This document shows, piece by piece, positions 10,830-24,939 of a stretch of DNA of 64,000 nt (the stretch's first letter is position 1; each line of letters starts with the position of its first letter). The notes beneath the pieces are model-generated. The model was given only the letters and a program-made list of their open reading frames with translations, made no database searches and had not been told where the DNA came from. The position numbers and the translations under genes are program-made. Origin of the DNA: Biscogniauxia marginata (lineage: Eukaryota; Ascomycota; Sordariomycetes; Xylariales; Xylariaceae); the NCBI GenBank assembly GCA_022695795.1, contig MU404093.1, forward strand, positions 269,159 through 333,158. Direction: 5' to 3'.

Positions 10830-13800
10830 TAAGAGGAGGGACTTTTAGTTAAATAGTCCTAGGATAAATATACCCCTTAAGACTAAAGAGTAATAAAAAA
10901 AGAAATGAGTCAAAGAATAACAATTAATAAGCTCTTAAACGAAAGCTTTAAGCCTTTTTATAGTATAATAAAAAGATTTAAAAAAACCAATACAAGAGTT
11001 AATTATAATTATAACTAAAAAAGAGTTATAAGAGGACACCTCGAAAACTCAACACGAAGAATCATTTAAAGAAAAAAAAGAAAAGGAGGAAAAAACACCT
11101 AAAAAAAAAACAAACAAGCAAAATAACCCCTACCTCCTAGAAATAAATAACTAAAACCACCCTTAAACGATAGCAACCCTAACAACTTAAACGATAAAAA
11201 TAATATAATAACTCTCGACGTAAAGGGTTTTAAACTAATTACACCTAGCAGATATAATGGATTAAACAATTTAAAAGGATTTTTAATCCAGGCCGGAACT
11301 TACTTACGGTTTTATCATAAAACGATTACTACTAAGGAATAAAAGGTTCTTACGGTATCCCAACTCCTCGTTAAAACCGCCTTAACCTAGTTTTAACCAG
11401 TGTTAAAAAATCATCTAGAAAATAAATTAAACGCCCAAAAAAACACGAAAAAAGTCTTCAAGAATTATAAAGAGTTTAAAAAACAACTTAAGTCTATATT
11501 CGGCAATTTAATCCTTAAGTAATAAACCAAAGCTCGATTTTATAAACTACGACAAAACAAAAAGGCTTTAAATTACGCTATTAAGTTTAAAAAACTCGTA
11601 AGCTAGTTATAACTACCTATTAAAAGCCTATATTACTTGTTTTATTAAGAATTAAAGGACTATATAAAATAAACTTATATAAAGAAAAAAACCCAGGAAA
11701 GTTTAATAACTACGTTATAATGGCAATTACTATTAATAACAAGAACTTCGAATGGTACCTTAAAAAGAAAAAGACGGTATAACGAAGGAATGGCGATTAG
11801 CTAAAAAAAGGAAATCACAAAAGCGGTGCCGGAACCAGGAAAGGCACTAGAACTAAGTTAAACCCCATTAAAATCAACGTTATTTAAAAGGAATAAAAGA
11901 AATAAAATAAAATAACTATTAAGTGTTTTAATTATAAAAAGAAAAAACATTATAAAAACGAGTACCGAAATCTTAAAAAATAAGAACTAAGAATAAAAGA
12001 GATTCTTTAACTCGAAAAAAAAGCCGCCAAAATAAAGGTTTAATTCGAAAATAACAAAGAAGTAAATCAAGTATTTATTATTAACATTATCAAAACAAAG
12101 AAAAACGAGGAGGTCTTTATAAAAAAAGTTTATAAATATTATTAAGTTAACCGCAAAAACTATTTAAAGGATAATCACTTATATTTAAGATATTTTACAT
12201 TAAAATAAACTAAATAAAGATATAACGAAGGCGAATTACCATACGAGTATAATAACTACAAACTAAGATACGACTTAAGAATTAAGTTAAACTATAATAA
12301 ACTATATTAAAGCCATTATAACAACGATAAATATGAAACCTACTAAAAAAAAAGCCAATATAATAATCTAAACTAGAGATTTTACATAAATAACAACTAC
12401 GATATTCATTAAAACTTAAGAAAACACATATCGTTATATTAGAGTTTTTATATTAACGACGCTTATTAAATGTATAAAAGTTTTAAAGATAAAGCCGGTT
12501 ACTATCCTTAAGAACTAGAGAGTAATAACACGGAAAAAAATAAGTGTATTTATAATAACGTCCCACGATAGTCACATTTTTTTAAAGCATGTTATCTTTA
12601 CCCCGGTTCCGAAAAAAGCAACGAAACAATTACTAAAGATTATATATATTACACCTTAATACTATGCGACGTATATAACTTACTTGGAACAGGTTTCGAA
12701 AAAAACGAGATTAAAGAAGAATTATAAGAATTATAAAAGGAACTACATTTTCCATAATAACTCGAAAAACGAATTAAATATAATATTAATTTATTCGGCT
12801 TTATAAGAAAACATTTAACAAAGTAATAAATAGAAATATATACGATTAAATAAAGTTATAAACGAATTATTAAAGTATACCTTAAAAAAAGAGGAAAACT
12901 TTTAAAAATTAATATAAACTTAAAGAGAGACATCGAAATACCCCTAACAAGCAAACTTAAGAATTATTCCTTTTATTTAAGGATAATTCAGAACTTCAAG
13001 AAATTTCGAGTTAATAAAATAAACTTAAGTTATAAAAAGGCCCTCGAAAAAGAATTAAAGTTTTAATATACAAGGTTTTATATAAAGAATAAACCTCTCA
13101 CCCCTTATTACGTAAAAAGTAATTAAAAAGACTATTTAAATAATGATTACTAGAAACACGCCCTTATAAAAGCCCAAAAATAAAAAAACATCCGAGCCAC
13201 GTCGACTTAAAGAAATCTAGAGAAAAAGAGACATAAAAAACCAAAAAACAGCAAAGGCTCTCGCTAGTAAAGCAACGAGAAACCATAAACAGCAAGTCCT
13301 TATATAAAATCCAGTCGGGACTTGATAACATTATTATAATTAAAGTTAAGTATAATAAAAGGGAGTATAAAGCCTTAATAGATTTAAGAACAAATAAAAG
13401 CTATATCTTAACCAAGGTAACTCAAAAAGACAAAATACTATAAATATATAAATAAAGTTCATATAAACTATAGAACTTTAAAAAAAACATATTTAATTAT
13501 AAGAATAATAAAGTGTTAAGAAAAATAATTCCTCTTTTAATAACTATCTAAAAATATCTCAAGTAAGTTATCCTTAATATTATATATATATTAAATCACA
13601 ATATGATTTTAAGAATAAATTAGCTTAAAAAAAGTAATCCACAAATAAATTTCGAGATAAATACGCTTTATTAAGATTAAGATCAAGAGGAGTTAACCAT
13701 TACGAGTTACGAGATAAATACCGCAAATAACTCCAGAAAAACGAATATAAAAACGAAGTATATCGCTTATATAATTCGAGTAACTAAACTTAAAAATCTA

Positions 13801-15634
13801 ACGAAAAGAGTACCACGTAAGTACCTCCGCTTTTATAGATTATTTAAAGATAAAACAAAAAAAGAATTATTAAAATATAACTAATAAAATCACTAAATTT
13901 ATTTTAAAAAAAGAAAATAATTAAAATTATTTTTAATATATTTTATAAATTAGGAAAAACAAAAGGCACTATAAAAAGGAATTTAGGAGGATTTAAACAA
14001 AGGATATATTCAAGAATTAGAATCCTTGTTAAGATACCTAGTAATTATAGTATTTAAAGTCGATAAAAACGGGAAATAACGTGTCGATAAAAAAAGAAAC
14101 CTAGTGTAGCGACGAGTAATCGACTACCGACACCTCAATAAAATAACTAAAAAAAACGGATACTTATTACCACTAATAAAACTTATAAAAAAACAAATTA
14201 ACAAAGCTTAAATCTTTATAATATTAAACCTTCGCGATAAATATTATATAATTAAAATAACTAAAAAACATAAATAATATATAGCTTTCCAAATAATATA
14301 TAGATATTATAAATATAAAGTTATATTATTTAGATTTATTAACGCACCCGTTATATTTTAATATATAATTATAATAATTCTTTATAAGTTTCTAGATAAA
14401 TTTGTATTTATTTACTTAAACGATATCTTAATTTACTTAAAAAACGAGAAAAAACATAAAAAATATATAAAGCAAGTATTAGAAGCCTTAAAAGAGGCAA
14501 ACCTACTCGTTTATCCAATTAAAAATAAATGGTATATCAAAAAACTAAATTATTTAAGGTTTATAATAAGTCTAAAAGAAATCCGCATTTAAAAAGGAAA
14601 AATAATAATAGTCAAGAATTAGTTAAAACCCAAGAGTGTTATAGATATACGCGTATTTCTTGGCTTTGTTAATTATGTTAAACAACTTATTAAAGATTTC
14701 GGGCGTATCGCTAAACCATTAACGGAATTAACTACCTTAACAAAAACAAGAAAGGCTTTCTATTTCATTAAAGAAGCTAAATAGGCTTTTTAGTAGCTAA
14801 AGGAAGTTATAACTAATGAGGTTATATGTAAACTTCTAAAAAAAAAAAAAATAAACGACTAAAAATAAACGCCTTAAATTTCGCTATTAAAGTAGTCCTA
14901 GAGCAATTAGAAGATAATAAGAAATGGTACCTAGTTACGTACCTATTTAAAGCACTATATAGTGCTAAATTAAACTATTAAATTTATAACAAAGAATTAT
15001 TAGTAATTATTAAAGCATTAAAGGAATGGGAATTATAGCTTAATAGAATTAAGGAACCTATTAATATTTATTTAAACTATAAAAACCTTACATGATTTAT
15101 AATAACATAAACGCTTAATTAAAAACACAAGCGTTAAATAATTTTCTTGTTTAAATTTAATTTTAAAATTTAACATATTAAGGGAAAGGAAAATATCTAA
15201 ATAGATTTTCTTAATAAAAAAGGAGATTATGAATTAAAAATCAATAAAAGAGATATCTAAATATTTAAATAACAAAATGACGGATTAATTATATTAGTTT
15301 ACATACGAATTAACATAAAAGACTAGAAATAACGTTTCAAGGAAAATTACAATTAAAAAGAAAAACAATTATAGTTTTAATAAGGATTTAATAATAAACT
15401 TCTTTCGTATAAAGAAAAGGTATACGTACTAAAACGAGTATAGAACGAATTTGTCAAAGAATTTCACAAACATCCTCTATATAGCTACTAAGGGATTTTC
15501 AAAACAATAAAACGACTTTAGGAAGAATTCGACTTTCCAGGAATATGATAAATAGTTAAAAGAATTATAAAGATTTATAATATTTATAATAAGGCTAAAG
15601 CATCACGACATAAACCATATAAACTACTATAACC
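10830..15634 (+). pseudogene. Element A gag-pol relic, first part (gag to integrase N-terminus)
   Basis: An ATG at 10905 may open gag. At about 11911-11960 the CCHC zinc knuckle survives as CFNY..HYKNEY, with two cysteines turned to tyrosine (TGC to TAT/TAC). The protease motif near 13370 reads ALIDLR instead of the family's ALIDSG. Reverse transcriptase blocks DYRHLN (about 14120) and YLND in place of YLDD (about 14410) follow, then RNase H with IKALKEW near 15010 and the integrase zinc-finger histidines (EFHKHP) near 15460. Numerous TAA/TAG codons. Interrupted by element B. Confidence 0.85.
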
Positions 15635-16060
15635 TATGACGAACCTCCTTATGTGTTCCTAGTTAACTAACTTCACAGGTGAGTACGTACTAGGTTTTCT
15701 TGATTTAAAGGTAACAATGGGTTGAGATTGATTCAAGTATTTCATAATGATTATTCGTTAGAGAGGTTTCAAGGTACTCTTATTATAGTATTAAAGAGTG
15801 ACTATAGTTTTAGATTAATAGTTAAGGAACTAAAAAGAATAACTAAATATATAAGGAGATTCCGATTTATTTATACAAATGTCTCTTTAAGATTATTATT
15901 TAGCGCTCCTCTTAATTCTCCGTATTATTTGTTAATCCTAATAAATAATATATAAGTCTTTTTTTAATTATCTCTTTATAGTAATAAATAATTAAGATAA
16001 AGGTTACGTAATTAACACGTAATAATGTCTAAAAATAAAACTACTTTTTAATTCGTAATA
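15635..16060 (-). repeat. Element B, 3' LTR
   Basis: 426 bp, equal in length to 22735-23160. The inner portion (GAACCTCC...) is shared with all four elements. The U3 portion is specific to B and carries CACGTG-type boxes, better preserved in the other copy. Confidence 0.9.
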
Positions 16061-16660
16061 TTATTTCTCGTCTTTATTGTTTTTATTTTAAAAACTAATT
16101 TTATCTCTTTTTTTATTATTATGTTTAATCGTGGTATTTAAAAGAATTCTTTTTTATTAGCAAAAAAGAAATTATTTATAAACTACCGAAGAAATAATAT
16201 TATAGCTATTTCCTTGTTTAGTTTTAAAGTTATACTTTGCGATTATTATATTAAAAAGGGACTAATATATAAAATGATAAAGGGCTGTTCTTAATATGGG
16301 GAATGTTTAGAGGTCAATAATCGCAATTACGGAGGTAGCGAAACATCTCTTTTATTTATATAAAACATTTCGCGTGAGAAGAAACGTCTAAATAGAAAAG
16401 AACTAATAGCGAAAGGGCTTTTATTAAAGTTTTAATAAAGACATTAAAACGAGTTAAAGCGTTAATAAAAGGAAATGCGAATAGCTATTTCTCGTTTAAT
16501 TTATTTATAAAAATAATAAAACTTCTTTAGAGAGTATAAAGTAAAAATGGTTTATCGTGGTTATTAAAGTTTAGAAGAGTTAAAAGAATAAAAGCGTGTT
16601 ATAATTAAATAGTAGCGTCTCTTTAAAGAGCAGCAAAACACAGAGGAATCGCTGCGTTAA
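16061..16660 (+). pseudogene. Element B antisense ORF relic with Zn2Cys6-like spacing
   Basis: On the strand opposite to gag-pol, directly inside the 3' LTR. Near 16236-16340 the frame shows the pattern C-x2-Y-x6-Y-x8-Y-x2-C-x7-Y, where each Y codon is TAT/TAC, one RIP step from TGT/TGC. Replacing Y by C gives the Zn2Cys6 spacing C-x2-C-x6-C-x8-C-x2-C-x7-C, identical to elements A, C and D. A lysine/glutamate-rich, coiled-coil-like region with stops follows. Confidence 0.65.
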
Positions 16661-19600
16661 CTTGTATCTAGACAAGGCGTACTTGCTTTAGAGGTTTTCC
16701 CCTCTTTTGACTGGTCTTAACTAGGTTACGACCCGGGTCCTTAAATCCCCCTAAGCGATCTAGGTTCTAGCGGTGAAAGTTCTTAAGTTTATTTGTTAAA
16801 TTCTTTAAGTGTTTAAGTGATTTTTAAGTATTTTTCTCGAGTAAGTAACTTTCTTATTTAATAAAATACTGTAATTAATTTTCGACCCGTTTTAAGTCTA
16901 GTATCTTTTTTATTTCGTATTTATTAGGGTTTTCTTTAAATTCTAGTTAGTTTTTTAACATAGCGTTATTTAATGTTGGTTTTAAGAGCGAAATATGAAA
17001 TATAAGATATATTCTAGATCTTTTTAGTAATGCTAATTTATAGTTAACTTTTAAAATAACTTTCTCGATTTTATATGGTTTTAATTTCTTAAATTTAAGT
17101 TTTTTACTAGGTCGTTTTGTTTTAATTTAAGGTGTTTTTAATATTATGCTTTGTCGTTAATAGAGTAAGTAAATTATATTTCCTCTTTTAAGAATTGGTT
17201 CTTTAATTTTTTTATTATTATAGTATTTTGTTATTCTATCTTAAATGAATTATAATTCTTTTTATAGTTATTATTATACTGCTTAAATCTTTTTGGATAG
17301 TACTTCTACTCTTGGGGCTTTTGTTTCGACTTTTAGTGCTTTCGTGAGTTCGATCGGTTGTTTTTGGGCTTCCGCCTTTTACCTGTATATTACCTTGTGT
17401 AGTGACATTTTTATGTCTTCGTTAATCGAAGTGTTATATGTTATTTAGGTTATTAATAGCAATTTTACTTAGTTATTTATTTCCTAATTAATATAACTTC
17501 GTAAATATTGTTTTATTATTTGGTTTAGTCTTTTTATTTACTTGTCCGTCTAGGGGTAATATGTTGTAAATAACTTTTGTTTAATTCTTATTCGTTTTAT
17601 TAAGCTAATTCAAAATTTCGACGTAAATAACTTGTTTTTGTTTGAAATAACGCGTTTTAATAGTCTATATTTATTGACGTATTTTTTTAAGAAGTTGAAA
17701 GCTAACTATTTTACTATGTTTAATTCGTTGAATAGTAAGAAGTAGGCGTATTTTATGAGTTTGTTAACGATTACTTATATGCTATTATAAGGTATTTCTA
17801 TAGTAGGATCTTTTAATTTTAAGAGTTTTATTATAAAATCTTATATAATTATATTTTATGTTTTATCAAGTATCTAGGTTAGTTATAATAGTTTATATAG
17901 TTTATGTCGTGATGTTTTAGCCTTATTATAAATGTTATAATTCTTTATAATTCTTTTAATTGTTTGTCGTATTTCTAGAAAGTCGAATTCTTTTTAAAGT
18001 CGTTTTATTGTTTTAAAAATCCCTTGGTGGCCATATAGAGGATGTTCGTGAAATTCTTTAACGAATTCGTCCTGTATTCGTTTTAGTATATATACCTTTT
18101 CCTTATATAAAAGAAGTTTATCTCTAGGTCTTTATTAAGATTATAATTGTTTTTCTTTTTAATTGTAATTTTCCTTGAAACGTTATTTTTAGTCTTTTAT
18201 GTTAATTCGTATGTAAATTAATACAATTAATTCGTTATTTTGTTGTTTAAACATCTAGATATTTTTTTTGTTGATTTTTGATTTATAATTTCCCTTTTTA
18301 TTAAAAAGATCTACTTAGATATTTTCTTTTCCCTTGATATACTGGATTTTAAAGTTGAACTTGGATAGGAAAATTATCTAACGCTTATGTCTTTAATTAA
18401 GTATTTATGTTATTATAAATCGTGTAAGGTTTTTGTGGTTTAAATAGATATTAATAAGTTCCTTGGTTTTATTAAGTTATAGTTCTCATTCCTTTAGTGC
18501 TTTAATAACTATTAATAATTCCTTGTTATAAATTTAATAGTTTAGTTTAGTATTATATAGTGCTTTAAATAGGTACGCGACTAGGTACTATTTCCCATTA
18601 TCTTTTAATTACTTCAGGATTACTTTAATAGCGAAATTTAAGGCGTTTATCCTTAGTTGTTTCTTTTTATTTTCGTTTAAAAGTTTATATATAACCTCAC
18701 TAGTTATAACTTCTTTTAACTATTAAAAAGCCTATTTAGCTTCTTTAATAAAATAGAAAGCCTTTTTTGTTTTTACTAAAGTAATTAATTCCGTTAATGG
18801 TTTGGCGATACGCCCGAAATCTTTAATGAGTTATTTGACATAGTTAATAAAACCAAGAAATACGCGTACGTTTATAATACTTTTAGGTTTTAGCTAATCC
18901 TTAACTGCTGCTATTTTTCCTTTTTAAATGCGGATTTCTTCTGGATTTATTATAAACCTTAAATAATCTAGTTTTTTAACATGTTATTCACTTTTGGTCG
19001 GATGAATAAGTAGATTTGCCCCCTCTAGGGTTTCCAACACTTGCTTTATATATTTCTTATGTTCCTTCTTGTTTTTTAAGTAAATTAATATATCGTTTAA
19101 ATAAATGAATATAAATTTATCTAGAAACTTACGAAAAACTATTATAATTATATGTTAAAATGTAGCGGGTGTATTAATAAGTCTAAATGGCATAACTTTA
19201 TACTTATAATATTTATATATTGTTTAAAAGGCTATATATTATTCGTGTTTCTTAGTTATTTTAATTATATAATACTTATCGCGAAGATTTAATACTATAA
19301 AGATTTAGGTTTTACTAATTTATCTTTTTATGAGTTTTATTAGTAGTAACGAGTATTCGTTTTTCTTGGTTATTTTATTAAGGTGTTAATAGTCGATTAC
19401 TTGTCGTTATACTAGGTTTCCTTTTTTATCGACATGTTATTTCCCGTTTTTGTCGATTTTAGGTACTATAATTGCTGGGTATTTTAACGAGGATTCGGAT
19501 TTTCGAATATATCTTTTATTAAGATCCTTTTAAATTCCCTTTTATAATGCTTTTTATTTTTCTTGATTTATAAGATATATTAAGAATAATTTTAGTTATT

Positions 19601-22600
19601 TCCCTTTTTTAAAGTGAATTTAATGATTTTATTAGCTGTGTTTTAGTAATTCTTTTTTTGTTTTATCTTTAAATAATTTGTGAAAATGAAGGTACTTACG
19701 CGGTACTCTTTTTGTTAGATCTTTAGGTTTAGTTGCTCGAATTATATAAGTAATATGTTTCGTTTTTGTATTCGTTTTTCTAGAGTCATTTACGGTATTC
19801 ATCTCGTAACCCGTAATAGTTAACTCCTCTTGTTTTTAATTTTAATAAAGCGTGTTTATCTCGAAATTTATTTGTGAATTACTTTTTTTAAGCTAATTTA
19901 TTCTCAAGATTATATCGTGATTTAATATATATATAATATTAAAAATGACTTGTTTAAGATGTCTTTAAATAGTTACCGAGAGAGGAATTGTTTTTCTTAA
20001 TACTTTATTATTCTCGTAACTAAACATGTTTCCCTTAAAGTTTTATAGCTTATATAGACTTTGTTTATATACCTATGATATTCTGTTTTCCTAAATTATC
20101 TTTATTGAAATATAGCTTTTATTTGCTCCTAAATCTATTAGGGCTTTATACTTTCTTTTATTATACTTGACTTTAGTTATAATAATGTTGTTAAGTCTTA
20201 ATTAGACTTCATATAAGGACTTATTATTTATGGCTTCTCGCTGCCTTACTAGCGAGAGCCTTTACTGTTTTTTGGTTTTTCACGTTTTTTCTTTTTTGGT
20301 TTTTTTTTAGTTGCTGTAGCCCGGATGTCCTTCCATTCTTAGGTTTTCATAAAAGCGTGTTTTTAGTAATTATTACTTAAATAGTCTCTTTAATTACCCT
20401 TTATATAGTAAGGGGTAAAAAGTTTATTTTTTATATAAAACCTTGCATATTAAAACTTTAATTCTTTTTCGAGGGCCTTTTTATAACTTAAGTTTGTTTT
20501 ATTAACTCGGAATTTTTTAAAGTTCTAAATTATTTTCGAATAAAAGGAGTAATTCTTAAGTTTATTTATTAAAGGTATCTCGATATCTTTCTTTAGGTTT
20601 ATATTGATTTTTAAGAGTTTTTCTCTTTTCTTGAGGTATACTTTAGTGATTCGTTTGTAGCTTTGTTTAATCGCATGTGTTTTTATTTACTACTTTATTA
20701 AGTGTTTCCTTATAAAGCTAAATAAATTAATGTTATATTTAGTTCGTTCTTCGAGCTATTATGGAAGATATAGTTCTTTTTATAATTCTTATAATTCTTT
20801 TTTAATCTCGTTTTTTTCGAAACTTATTTTAAGTATATTATGTACGTCGCATAATATTGAGGTGTAATATATATAATTTTTAGTTATTGCTTTATAGCTT
20901 TTTTCGGAGCTTGGGTGAAGATAACATACTTTAAAGTAATGTGGCTATCGTGGGGTGTTATTATAAATATACTTATTTTCTTTCGTGTTATTACTTTCTG
21001 GTTCTTAAGGATAATAACTAGCTTCATCCTTAAAGCTTTTATGTATTTAACAAGCGTCGTTAGTGCAAAAGCTCCAATATAACGATGTATATTCCCTTAA
21101 GCTTTAATAAGTATTACAATTATTATTTATATAAAACCTCTAGTTTAAGCTATTATGCTAGCTTTTTCCTTAGTGGGTTTCGTATTTATCGTTTTTATAA
21201 TGGCTTTAATATAAATCACCATGGTTTAACTTAATTCCTAAGTCATATTCTAGTTTATAGTTATTATATTTATATGGTAATTCGCCTTTATTATATCCTT
21301 GTTTGGCTTGTTTTAATGTAAAATATCCTAAATACGAGTAGTTATTCTTTAAATAATTCTTACGATTAACTTAATAAAATTCATAAACTTCTTTTATAAG
21401 GGCCTCCTTAATCTTTTCTACTTTAATAGTATCGATAGTAAATACTTGGTTTATTTCTTTGTTATTTTCAAATTAAACTCTTGTTTTAGCGACTCTTTTT
21501 TTAAGTTAAGAAATCCTTCTTATTTTTAGTTTTTATTTCTTAAGATTTCGGTACTCGTTCTTATAATGTCCTTTTTTTCTATAGTTAAAACACTTAATAG
21601 TTAATTTATTTCGTTTCTTCCGTTTTTTTTGAATAATATTAATTTTAATAAGGTTTAACTTGGTTCTAGTGCCCTTCCTAGTTCCGGTACCGCTTTTGTG
21701 ATTTCCTTTTTTCAGCTAATCGCCATTCCTTCGTTATACCGTCTTTTTCTTTTTAAGGTACCGTTCGAAGTTTTTGTTATTAATGATAATTGCTATTATA
21801 ACGTAATTATTAAACTTTCCTAAGTTCTTTTTTTTATATAGGTTTATTTTATATAATTTATTCTTTATATAGTTTTTTAATCCTTAATAAAATAAGTAAT
21901 ATAAGCTTTCGATAAGTAATTATAACTAGCTTGCGAGTTTTTTAAACTTAATAACATAATTTAAAGCCTTTTTATCTTATTATAGTTTATAAAATCGAGT
22001 TTTAGCTTGTTATTTAAGGATTAAATTGTTAAATATAGACTTAAATTGTTTTTTAAACTCTTTATAATTCTTAAAGATTTTCTTCGTATCTTCTCGGGCG
22101 TTTAATCCGTTTTCTAGATAATTTTTTAACATTAATTAAAACCAGGTTAAGGCGGTTTTAGCGAGGAGCTAGAATATTATAAAAACCTTTTATTCCTTAG
22201 TAGTAATCGTTTCATAATAAAACCGTAAATAGGTTTTAACTTAAATCAAAAATCCTTTTAAATCGCTTAACTCATTATATTTACTAAGTGTAATTAGTTT
22301 AAAACCTTTTACGTCGAGGGTTATTATATTGTTTTTATCGTTTAAGTCGTTAGGGTCGTTATTATTTAAAGGTGGTTACTTATCTTTAAGCGGTAGGGGT
22401 TGTCTTGCCTATTTATCTTCTTCTTTAGGTATTTCTTCCTCCTCCTCTTTTTCTTTCTTAAATGCTTCTTTTTATTGATCTTCCAAGATGTCCTCCTGTG
22501 ACTCCTCTTTAGTTACAATTATAATAAACTCTTGTATTGGTTTCTTTAAACTTTTTAGTTATACTATAAAAAGACCTAAAACTTTCATTTAAAAGCTTAT

Positions 22601-22700
22601 TAACTATTATTTTTCTACTTATTTTTTTTTATTGCTTTCTAGTTTTAAGGGGCATACTTATTTTAAGACGATTTAATTAAGAGTCCCTTCTTTTCTTAAA
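16661..22700 (-). pseudogene. Element B gag-pol relic
   Basis: Minus-strand relics of gag (zinc knuckle near 21530-21590), protease (near 20130), reverse transcriptase and RNase H (19500-18470), integrase and chromodomain (17000-16800), in that order. Saturated with stops. No intact frame. Confidence 0.8.
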
Positions 22701-22734
22701 TCAATGTTAAGCATTAATTAAGGAGCTATTAAAA

Positions 22735-23160
22735 TGTAACGAACCTCTTTATGTGTTCCTAGTTAATTGACTTCACAGGTAAGTACGTACTAGGTTTTCT
22801 TGATTTAAAGGTAATAATAAGTTGAGATTAATTTAAGTATTTTATAATGATTATTCGTTAAAGAGGTTTCAAGGTATTCTTACTATAGTATTAAAAAGTG
22901 ACTATAGTTTTAAATTAATAACTAAGGAACTAGAAAGAATGACTAAATACATAAGGAGATTCCGATTTATTTATATAAATATCCCTCTAGGATTATTATT
23001 TAGCGCTCCTCTTAATTCTCCGTATTATTTGTCAATCTTAATAGATAATGTGTGGGTTTTTTCTTAATTATCTTTTTATAGCAATAGATAATTGAGATAA
23101 ATGTCACGTGACTAACACGTGATAACGTCTAAGAATAAAACTACCTTTTGATTCGTAATA
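22735..23160 (-). repeat. Element B, 5' LTR
   Basis: 426 bp, less mutated than its partner. It preserves GTCACGTGACTAACACGTGAT near its outer end, with two CACGTG-type boxes. Confidence 0.9.
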
Positions 23161-24384
23161 TAACTAATTTAAATACTTAATAAAACGTGGCATATAATTA
23201 TATGGGATTTCGTAATAAAACTTTTAAAGTTAAAAGATCTTACTATAAAAGTACCTTATAATAGTATATAAGTAATTATTAATAAACTCACGAAATACAC
23301 CTACTTTTTATTATTTAACGAATTAAGCATAATAAAATAGTTAATTTTTAGTTTCCTAAAAGAGTATGTTAATAAATATGGGTTATTAAAACGCGTTATT
23401 TTAAATAAAAATAAGTTATTTACGTTAAAATTTTGGATTAACCTAATAAAATGAATAGAAATCAAATAAAAATTGTTTATAACGTATTATTCTTAAACCG
23501 ACGAATAAATAAAGAGATTAAACTAAATAATGGAACAATATTTACAAAGCTATATTAACTAGGAAATAAATAACTAAGTAAAGTTATTACTAATAACCTA
23601 AATAGCATATAACACTTCGATTAACAAAGACATGAAGATATCACCACACGAGGCAGTGTACGGGTAAAAAGCGGAAGTCCAAAAACAACTAATCGAACTT
23701 ACAGAAGTATTAAGAGTCGAAATAAAGGCCCCGAGAGCAGAAGTACTATCTAAAAAGGTTTAAGTAGTATAATAATAGCTATAAAAAGAATTATAATTTA
23801 TTTAAAATAAAATAACAAAGTATTATAATAAAAAAAGAATTAAAGGACTAATTCTTAGGAAAAGAGATATAATTTATTTACTTCGATAATAATAAGATAT
23901 AACATTAAAAACACCTTAAATTAAAATAAAACGATTTAATAAAAAACTTAAGTTCAAGAAATTAAGGCCGTATAAGATTAAAAAGGTTGTTTTAAAAGTT
24001 AATTATAAGCTAGTGTTATTAAAAGGATCTAAAATATATCTTGTATTCCATGTTTTACTTTTAAAACTAGTATTAAATAACATTATACTAAAAAATCAAC
24101 TAGAATTTAAAAAAAACCTTAATAAGTACGAAGTAAAAAAGATATTAAATTCAAAACGAGTTAAAAGTTAACTATAATATTTTGTTAAATAAGAAGGTTA
24201 CTTACTTGAGGAGAACACTTAAGAATCACTTAAACATTTAAAGAATTTGACGAATAAACTTAAGAATTTTCACCGCTAGAACCCAAATCGCTTAAGGGGA
24301 TTTGAGAACCCGGGTCGTGATCTAGTTAGGACCAGTCGAAGGAGGGGAAAACCTCTAAAGCAAGCACGTCTTATTTAGATTTAA
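23161..24384 (+). pseudogene. Element A pol relic, second part (integrase core and chromodomain)
   Basis: Continuation of element A after the B insertion. The integrase end is recognisable by SPHEAVYG near 23640. A chromodomain-like stretch near 24130-24240 shows YFVK, EGYL and EENT blocks with RIP stops at tryptophan-type positions. Confidence 0.75.
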
Positions 24385-24935
24385 ATTAACGTAATAATTC
24401 CTCCGAGCGTTATTGTTCTTTACTAAGGCGTTTTTACTTCGCCTTAATACGTTCTTAATCCTCCAACTTATTTAGGTTTTAAAGTTTACGTCAAATAAAT
24501 TAAACCTCACGCTTACGTAACTATTTAGATTAACGATTTAACCGCGTAATTTTACTTGATAGTTTTTGAAGTTGTTAAACGGCTACTCGTTTTTCTTGAT
24601 TTATTTTAAGTTTTTTTTTCTAAATGTTTTAAAGGGATTTTAAGGAAACATGGTTATTATTACAAGAGGTAGTACCGGTCTCGCTATAATTCTAACATTT
24701 TTTTTGATTTTTTAACATTTTACATGATAAACCCTTTTTAAAACAACGAATACAAGGTATAATTATATATTTAAATTGATCGATAGCGGCGACTAGTTTA
24801 TATTAATATTCGGAGAAATTCTTTTTTTTTAAACCTATTTGCATATTCTTAGTAACATAATAAAATAACATAATTAAGATAAAATAATATTAAGAAAAAA
24901 GAAGTTTTAAGGATAAAACCATTTAAAGGAGAAAT
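24385..24935 (-). pseudogene. Element A antisense ORF relic with Zn2Cys6-like spacing
   Basis: Minus strand, next to the 3' LTR. At about 24760-24660 the frame reads C-x2-C-x6-C-x8-C-x2-Y-x7-C, with one tyrosine (TAT) in a cysteine slot. Five of the six cysteines survive, the best preserved cluster of the four elements together with that of D. Downstream it is rich in Lys, Asn and Glu with scattered stops. Confidence 0.68.
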
Positions 24936-24939
24936 ATAG

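Larger units (their letters stand above)
15635..23160 (-). mobile_element. LTR retrotransposon B (Ty3/Gypsy), nested in A, RIP-degraded
   Basis: 7526 bp bounded by 426-bp LTRs in reverse orientation and by target duplications TAACC (15630-15634) and TAACT (23161-23165), which differ by one C-to-T. Removing B restores the integrase reading order of element A, as shown by the uninterrupted equivalent in element C near 48187. The internal sequence is clearly related to A, C and D, but the outer (U3) part of the LTR is of a different type. Confidence 0.92.

Noticed and set aside
15722..15955. 77-codon frame
   Set aside because: Lies wholly within the LTR of element B; no protein features.
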